NCBI RefSeq assembly: GCF_009720525.1
Contig: NZ_CP043930.1
Coordinates: 7,824,001 to 7,888,000 of the forward strand
From: Gimesia benthica
Lineage (GTDB): Bacteria > Planctomycetota > Planctomycetia > Planctomycetales > Planctomycetaceae
Reading direction: 5' to 3'
DNA: 64,000 nt
Part shown: piece after piece, positions 59,057-64,000 of the stretch
Position numbering within the stretch: position 1 is the first letter of the stretch
Layout: each line of letters opens with the position of its first letter
Position numbers and translations under genes: made by a program
Notes under the pieces: model-generated
Told to the model about the DNA's origin: nothing
Databases searched by the model: none
The model's input: the letters and a program-made list of their open reading frames with translations, nothing else

Positions 59057-60061
59057 TTAGACCTCTTTGGAATCAATCCAGCTCATCATCCGCCGCAGTT
59101 CTTTACCAACGGCTTCGATGGGATGCTGACGATTCAGACGACGGATCGCCTTGAAGGAAGCCTGGTTGGCTTTGTTTTCGAGCAACCAGTTTTTCGCAAA
59201 TTCACCGGTCTGGATTTCTTCCAGGATCTTCTTCATTTCCTTGCGGGTTTCGTCGGTGATGATTCGCGGACCGCTGGAGTAATCGCCGTATTCAGCAGTG
59301 TTAGAAACACTGTACCGCATGTAGTTCAGACCACCCTGATAGAACAGGTCGACGATCAGTTTGAGTTCGTGCATACATTCGAAGTAGGCCATTTCGGGCT
59401 GATATCCGGCTTCAACCAGAGTATCAAAACCGGCTTTAACCAGTTCACTGACACCACCGCAGAGCACAACCTGCTCGCCGAACAGGTCGGTTTCGGTTTC
59501 TTCAGCGAAAGATGTTTCGATCACACCACCGCGAGTACCACCGATACCTTTGGCGTAGGCCAGAGCCAGCTGACGGGTGCTTTCAGAAGCCCCTTCAACC
59601 AGAGCGATCAGCGAGGGAACACCGCCCCCTTTAACGTATTCGCTGCGAACCAGGTGGCCGGGGCCTTTGGGAGCAACCAAAGCTGCATCAACGCCAGCGG
59701 GCGGAACAACCTGGTTGAAGTGAATGTTGAAACCATGTGAGCAGAGCAGCAGGTTGCCTTTGCTCAGGTTCGGCAGGATGTCGCTCTTGTAGAGATCACC
59801 CTGAACTTCGTCGGGAAGCAGAATGTTGATCAGGTCGCCCTGTTTGGTGGCTTCTGCGATAGAGACCGGTTCGAATCCATGGCTGACGGCCAGATCGTAG
59901 TTTTCACTGCCTTTACGCTGACCGATAATGACGTTACAGCCACTGTCGCGAAGGTTTTGAGCTTGAGCGTGTCCCTGGCTTCCGTAGCCGAGGATGGCAA
60001 TGGTTTTGTCTTTCAACAGCGACAAGTCTGCATCGTCATCGTAATAAATTGTTACTGCCAT
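59057..60061 (-). CDS. ilvC: Ketol-acid reductoisomerase
   Basis: A 334-residue class I ketol-acid reductoisomerase of branched-chain amino acid synthesis, which isomerises and reduces acetolactate with NADPH and magnesium. The NADPH motif is [17 protein letters not shown] (about residues 25-41), and the active-site region reads [16 protein letters not shown]. The C-terminal knotted domain has the Glu-rich metal sites ([13 protein letters not shown] and [13 protein letters not shown]). The start [13 protein letters not shown] is the normal family N-terminus; a longer frame to 60193 adds unrelated residues. It follows ilvH by 173 bases. Confidence 0.97.
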   Translation of the reverse strand: MAVTIYYDDDADLSLLKDKTIAILGYGSQGHAQAQNLRDSGCNVIIGQRKGSENYDLAVSHGFEPVSIAEATKQGDLINILLPDEVQGDLYKSDILPNLSKGNLLLCSHGFNIHFNQVVPPAGVDAALVAPKGPGHLVRSEYVKGGGVPSLIALVEGASESTRQLALAYAKGIGGTRGGVIETSFAEETETDLFGEQVVLCGGVSELVKAGFDTLVEAGYQPEMAYFECMHELKLIVDLFYQGGLNYMRYSVSNTAEYGDYSSGPRIITDETRKEMKKILEEIQTGEFAKNWLLENKANQASFKAIRRLNRQHPIEAVGKELRRMMSWIDSKEV

Positions 60062-60234
60062 AATCCTGATCTCTTGTATTGTTGTAAGGCGGTTAGAAGC
60101 AGAACCGGATCCGCTTCTACAAAAGGGAACTTGAACAGCCACACATTGATTCGAACGAAGTTCAGAACACAACAGGCCGTCCAGAGAGAACAAAACAACC
60201 GTGATTCACATTTTTGTTTGTTCGCGGCGGATTC

Positions 60235-60753
60235 TTAAGCTGTTTCCACAGGTTCCTCAGAGGGAGATTCTGCTTTCACGACTTCAGAGCGTAACAGGGC
60301 AATCCGACCTGTACGAACCATTTCAAGAATCCCAAACGGTCGCATCACGTCAATAAATGCATTGATCTTCGATTCCTGACCGGAAATCTCGATCATTACG
60401 TTTTCGGTGCTCACGTCAACGATTTTCGCACGGAAAATTTCGACTAATTCGCGAATTTCTGAGCGGGTTTTTCCGGGTGTCGCCACTTTCATCAGCATCA
60501 GGTCGCGTTCGACAAAGTCCTGTCCGGAAAAATCGACCACTTTCACTACGGTAACCAGCTTTTCCAGCTGTTTTCTGACCTGATCCAGCTTGTTGTAATC
60601 GCCGACGACAAAAGTAATTCGGGAAAACTGGGGTTCTTCGGTTTCACCGACCGCCAGACTCTCAATGTTAAAAGAGCGTGAGGCCAGCATGCCTGAAATC
60701 TGGGCCAGGACACCCGGTTGATTCATGACCAGAGCAGAAAGAACGTGTTTCAT
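60235..60753 (-). CDS. ilvH: Acetolactate synthase small (regulatory) subunit
   Basis: A 172-residue regulatory subunit of acetohydroxyacid synthase. The N-terminal ACT domain (about 1-78) begins KHVLSALVMNQPGVLAQISGMLASRSFNIESL, which is the valine-binding part. The C-terminal domain has ERDLMLMKVATPGKTR and IMIEISGQESKINAFIDVMRPFGILEMVRTGRIAL. The large catalytic subunit gene (ilvB) is not next to it; the upstream region holds a 340-bp gap and then recJ on the other strand, so ilvB must be elsewhere. It is in front of ilvC. Confidence 0.95.
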   Translation of the reverse strand: MKHVLSALVMNQPGVLAQISGMLASRSFNIESLAVGETEEPQFSRITFVVGDYNKLDQVRKQLEKLVTVVKVVDFSGQDFVERDLMLMKVATPGKTRSEIRELVEIFRAKIVDVSTENVMIEISGQESKINAFIDVMRPFGILEMVRTGRIALLRSEVVKAESPSEEPVETA

Positions 60754-61009
60754 CCCAAAACCTTAATCCGTGTACAATCAGAAACTCAAAAATACGTGAC
60801 AAGTGATTGAAGCATACAGTCTAGTCGCGGCGGTGAGTCGCGGCAAGTCCCGCAGTCGATAACTCTCAGACTCGGCTTATGATCAGGACGATTAGGCCGG
60901 TTATGCCTCTCCCTTACTTCCCGAACAGACAGGTTTACCCCCGAACGGGTTCATTTGCGAAGAAAACCTCGTGACTCGGGCATTTTCGCCAGTTCCCGGA
61001 GCAGGGGTT
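60754..61009. other. Divergent intergenic region between ilvH and recJ
   Basis: No gene, tRNA or leader peptide is evident. I looked for an attenuator-like branched-chain-rich leader before ilvH and saw none. The recJ promoter occupies the distal end, after this region. Confidence 0.45.
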
Positions 61010-61038
61010 TTGACAGCCAGCCTGGACTCTGTTTTAAT
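61010..61038 (+). promoter_or_regulatory. Probable promoter of recJ
   Basis: A perfect TTGACA (61010-61015) and TTTAAT (61033-61038) are 17 bases apart. The predicted start site near 61045 gives a leader of about 50 bases. Confidence 0.55.
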
Positions 61039-61093
61039 AAATACCCGATACAAGCGGAATTTGGCCCTCTGATGAAGAAGAGCGAGAGCACGG

Positions 61094-62857
61094 ATGACTC
61101 AAAACTGGCGATTTGCCCCCCACGATGAATCTCAGGTACGCCGCCTCAGTTCTGAAATGCGGATTTCTCCCCTGTTGGCTCAGGTTTTGATCGCCCGCGG
61201 GCTCCAGGATGTGGGCACCGCCCGCAGTTTTATCAACGCTCGCATGAATGAGCTTCTCGATCCCTGCAGTATGCCTGGCATCGAAGAAGCTACCGACCGT
61301 GTGATCGCTGCCCTGAATTCTAAACGTCGGATCACTATCTACGGCGACTACGACGTCGATGGCATGACCGCCACCAGTATTCTGCTGCAGTGCATTACCC
61401 TGGCGAATGGACAATGCGACTATTTCATTCCCAACCGCCTGGATGATGGCTACGGACTGAACTGTGATGCCATCCGCGAATTACATGAAGAAGATCCCGA
61501 GCGGCTGTTGATTACGGTCGACTGTGGGATCACCAGTGTCACAGAGGCCGCTCTCGCAAAAGAACTCGGCCTGGAACTGATTATTACCGATCACCATCAG
61601 ATGGATGAAGAGCTGCCGGCTGCGGCCTGCCTCGTGCATCCCCGTCTCCCCGGAGGCGACTATGAATTTCCTCACCTCTGTGGTGCCGGTGTCGCTTTGA
61701 AACTGGCCTGGGCCGTTTGCCAGAAACTGGGGGATGGCCAGAAAGCCTCTCCCCAGATGCGCGAGTTTCTCAAATGTGCCGTCGGATTGGCTGCAATTGG
61801 GACTATTGCCGATGTGGTTCCCCTGGTTGGTGAAAATCGGATTATTGTCCGCTACGGACTCGGGGCACTCGCAGAACTGGCTCCCCTGGGACTGCAGGAG
61901 CTGATGAAAGTCGCAGAGATCAAAACCGGTCAGCCGCTCGATACCGAAGACATCGGCTTTGCCATCGCGCCCCGACTGAATGCCGCCGGTCGACTGGGGC
62001 AGGCCCGCCTGGCAGTAGAACTGCTCACCACCAGTAATCGGGAACGGGCCGTGCAACTGGCACTCTACCTGGATGAACTCAATAAAAACCGTCGCACGGT
62101 CGAACGCCGGATTCTCAAGCAGGCACGCGAGATGGTCGAAGAGAACGCCGAGTGGGAAGAGCACCAGACCCTGGTACTTGCCCATCCGGACTGGCACCCC
62201 GGCGTGATCGGCATCGTTGCAAACCGAGTCGCCGAACATTTTGAAAAACCAACGGTTTTGATCGCCCTTGAAGCCGCGACCCGCACCGGTCAGGGATCGG
62301 CGCGATCCTTCGCCGGCTTTGATCTGCATGCCGGTTTCTCATCCTGTGCAGAGCACCTGATGCGTTTCGGCGGTCACCAGGCTGCCGCGGGCTTGCGCAT
62401 CGAAGAAGACAAAATCGAAGACTTTCGTCAGGCGTTCGCCGCCTATGCGGCTACGGCGCCACCACCGTCAGACGACGATCTACTGGTGAAGATCGATGCG
62501 GAAGTCTGTCTGAACGAAATCACCAAACAGGCGGTGTTGGAACTGGATTGCCTGGGCCCGTTCGGGCAGGAGAATCCACGGCCTCAGTTTGTCGCCACCC
62601 GGGTCGAACTGGCCGAGCCTCCCAAAACGATGGGAGAGGGGGGACGTCACCTGTCGCTGGTCTTCCAGCAGCACAAAACCCGTATTCGTGCCATCGCCTT
62701 CGGCAAAGGAGAGTGGGCCAGCCAGATGGAAGAAGCCGGCGGTCCTTTTTCGATCAGCTTCGCTCCGAATATCAACCGCTTTCGTGGCTTTGAAAGCGTA
62801 CAGCTCCAACTGAAAGACTGGATCTCCGAGACAGCTGATACGCCCGTTACTTCCTAA
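61094..62857 (+). CDS. recJ: Single-stranded-DNA-specific exonuclease RecJ
   Basis: A 587-residue 5'-3' exonuclease of the DHH family used in recombination and mismatch or base-excision repair. Metal motifs are [10 protein letters not shown] (D85, D87, D89), TVDCGIT and ITDHHQ, followed by HPRLPGG and [10 protein letters not shown]. The DHHA1 region has [10 protein letters not shown], and the C-terminal OB-type domain is complete. Length is normal. The start ATG 61094 is preceded by GAAGAAGAGCGAG. It stands alone on its strand and converges with the malectin-domain gene. Confidence 0.96.
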   Translation: MTQNWRFAPHDESQVRRLSSEMRISPLLAQVLIARGLQDVGTARSFINARMNELLDPCSMPGIEEATDRVIAALNSKRRITIYGDYDVDGMTATSILLQCITLANGQCDYFIPNRLDDGYGLNCDAIRELHEEDPERLLITVDCGITSVTEAALAKELGLELIITDHHQMDEELPAAACLVHPRLPGGDYEFPHLCGAGVALKLAWAVCQKLGDGQKASPQMREFLKCAVGLAAIGTIADVVPLVGENRIIVRYGLGALAELAPLGLQELMKVAEIKTGQPLDTEDIGFAIAPRLNAAGRLGQARLAVELLTTSNRERAVQLALYLDELNKNRRTVERRILKQAREMVEENAEWEEHQTLVLAHPDWHPGVIGIVANRVAEHFEKPTVLIALEAATRTGQGSARSFAGFDLHAGFSSCAEHLMRFGGHQAAAGLRIEEDKIEDFRQAFAAYAATAPPPSDDDLLVKIDAEVCLNEITKQAVLELDCLGPFGQENPRPQFVATRVELAEPPKTMGEGGRHLSLVFQQHKTRIRAIAFGKGEWASQMEEAGGPFSISFAPNINRFRGFESVQLQLKDWISETADTPVTS

Positions 62858-62868
62858 GCAGACGGCCG

Positions 62869-62890
62869 CTTATCAGTCCTCACTGATAAG
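62869..62890. terminator. Hairpin between recJ and the convergent malectin gene
   Basis: A perfect 9-bp stem (CTTATCAGT at 62869-62877 with ACTGATAAG at 62882-62890) has a 4-base loop. It lies 12 bases after the recJ stop and covers the stop of the opposite gene. No T-run follows. Confidence 0.45.
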
Positions 62891-64000
62891 TTCAACTCCC
62901 GAGATCAGGGGGGCGGCCTGAGAACCACGGACAGACTTGAATTCCAGCTCCAGCTGATCGGCTACCACCACTCCGGGGATATCCTTGACCAGGCTCCGCA
63001 TGGGCTGACCAGTCTCGGCCAGAATGTCGAAGTCCTGCAGCACCCGTTCTCCCTGCAGGAATACATCAAACTTTCGTTCCCCGATTTTGAGTTTCATGTT
63101 CGGTTCATTGAAGGTCAGACGAACTGAATAGCGTCTGGAATTTTCATTCGTTTTCGCTGCGACATCTTCAGCACGGTTCTCAGCCGGTGACTCTTTCTTT
63201 TTCAGTACCAGCCGCGCCGATCCGGAAGTCGGCCCCCGATAAGAGCGGGCCGTGCGTGTGCCCGTACCAGTGATGATAAATGAAATCGGGTTGCCCGGTT
63301 TCCAGCCGGGCTGCTGGCGAATTTCATCGAGAATCGGTTTCAGATCGGGTGTCCGCTGTGCTTCTCCAGCAGCATCCACTTTGGTCCAGGCAGGGGGCGA
63401 CCATGCAACGACAGCCCGCGTCCGTTTGCGGCTGGAGAGGTTGTGTTTTGCTTCCATCAGCGGTTTCGAATCCACAGTCAGCTCGCCCTGGATGTTCAGC
63501 TGGCACTCTTTCTTATCTGTCTCATCGACAGTGAATTGAATATAGGCTGCATCCAGTTCCTCGGCGCGCGACAGGGGGATATCGGTAAAACGGATCGCCA
63601 CGACCTGGGTATCGCCGCCATCCATCGTCAGCTCCAGATCGCTGCTGTTCATGCTGACGTTCCCCTTGGAGTTCTCTTCGGCGTCATCGTCTACACTGGC
63701 TACGGGAATGCCTTCTCCTTGTTTGGCCGAATCCTCCTGGCGGATGGCGATTGTAATCTTTTGTGGATCTTCAATGCCCGAAGCAGCAACCCAGCTCAAT
63801 CCTGGATTCGATGACGAATCGTTGATTTTAAGTGCATGGTGGCGAAAGGTGCGAAAATTTTTATTCGCGATGGTGACTGCTAAGTCAGGAGACTCCCCAC
63901 CCACACTGGGATAGTCCAGCCAGAGCGTGCCGGTGTCTGCCCTGCGATCCCCCGGGGCACCGAAATTGATCCCCGCCTGTTTCACCACTCCCGTCGATTC
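62873..64000 (-). CDS. PQQ-propeller/malectin-type protein, 3' part (cut by window edge)
   Basis: The reading frame continues without a stop to the window end, so its N-terminal part is missing; about 375 residues are visible. The first part (GAPGDRRADTGTLWLDYPSVGG) is typical of planctomycete proteins that carry a PQQ-like beta-propeller before this point. The last 90 residues (RRYSVRLTFNEPN, KFDVFLQGERVLQDFDI, LELEFKSVRG, ISGVELI) form a malectin-like carbohydrate-binding domain. A GTG at 63988 is in frame but is probably internal. It is likely an exported sugar-related protein; this is inferred from the domain. Confidence 0.72.
   Translation of the reverse strand, partial: ESTGVVKQAGINFGAPGDRRADTGTLWLDYPSVGGESPDLAVTIANKNFRTFRHHALKINDSSSNPGLSWVAASGIEDPQKITIAIRQEDSAKQGEGIPVASVDDDAEENSKGNVSMNSSDLELTMDGGDTQVVAIRFTDIPLSRAEELDAAYIQFTVDETDKKECQLNIQGELTVDSKPLMEAKHNLSSRKRTRAVVAWSPPAWTKVDAAGEAQRTPDLKPILDEIRQQPGWKPGNPISFIITGTGTRTARSYRGPTSGSARLVLKKKESPAENRAEDVAAKTNENSRRYSVRLTFNEPNMKLKIGERKFDVFLQGERVLQDFDILAETGQPMRSLVKDIPGVVVADQLELEFKSVRGSQAAPLISGVELISED

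Noticed and set aside
60754-61009. Attenuator leader peptide for the ilv genes
   Set aside because: I looked for a short frame rich in Leu, Ile and Val with a terminator hairpin before ilvH and found none.

Overview
The window looks like chromosomal DNA from a planctomycete, most likely a Gimesia or Planctomyces-like member of the Planctomycetia. This is an inference from gene content: a Ser/Thr kinase fused to WD40 repeats, a 7,161-residue surface-type protein with a LEPR-like N-terminal motif, a Tat-exported DUF1501 protein, the hopanoid enzyme HpnH, a PQQ-propeller/malectin-type protein and several planctomycete-style small proteins. No rRNA, tRNA, CRISPR array, IS element or phage gene was seen.

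Layout. (1) 0.1-6.1 kb: a plus-strand sulfur oxidation block. It holds a TauE/SafE exporter, an ETHE1-type persulfide dioxygenase-rhodanese fusion, a 67-residue cysteine-bearing membrane protein and a mitochondrial-type (type II) sulfide:quinone oxidoreductase, with stop/start overlaps between the first three. A secreted DsrE-domain protein and a TsdA-like dihaem cytochrome c follow. Together they could take sulfide to persulfide, sulfite/thiosulfate and tetrathionate. (2) 6.1-7.7 kb: an ABM-domain membrane protein and a glycine-zipper lipoprotein. (3) 7.7-34.4 kb, minus strand: a 21.5-kb gene for a giant repeat protein, followed 111 bp later by a kinase-WD40 gene. The giant protein contains 19 units of 78 residues arranged in an exact 8-unit (1,872-bp) higher-order repeat. 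(4) 35-47.9 kb: single genes and short operons, including a proline-rich lipoprotein, an enolase-superfamily enzyme, hpnH, DUF1501, an MFS transporter, an apparently circularly permuted SGNH hydrolase, a DcaP-like porin, a fungal-type cytosine deaminase, a LolA/LolB-like lipoprotein and a small zinc-ribbon protein. (5) 47.9-55.95 kb, minus strand: a complete F1Fo ATP synthase operon in the order atpZ-I-B-E-F-H-A-G-D-C, closed by a strong intrinsic terminator. (6) 56-64 kb: an 866-bp stretch with no recognised gene, a DUF4912 protein, a radical SAM protein, ilvH-ilvC with a strong terminator, recJ, and the 3' part of a malectin-domain protein cut by the window edge.

All protein identifications come from reading motifs and recalled family sequences, not from searches. 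Promoter and terminator calls were read by eye. Start codons were moved from the longest frame wherever a ribosome binding site, stop/start overlap or family N-terminus supported it.
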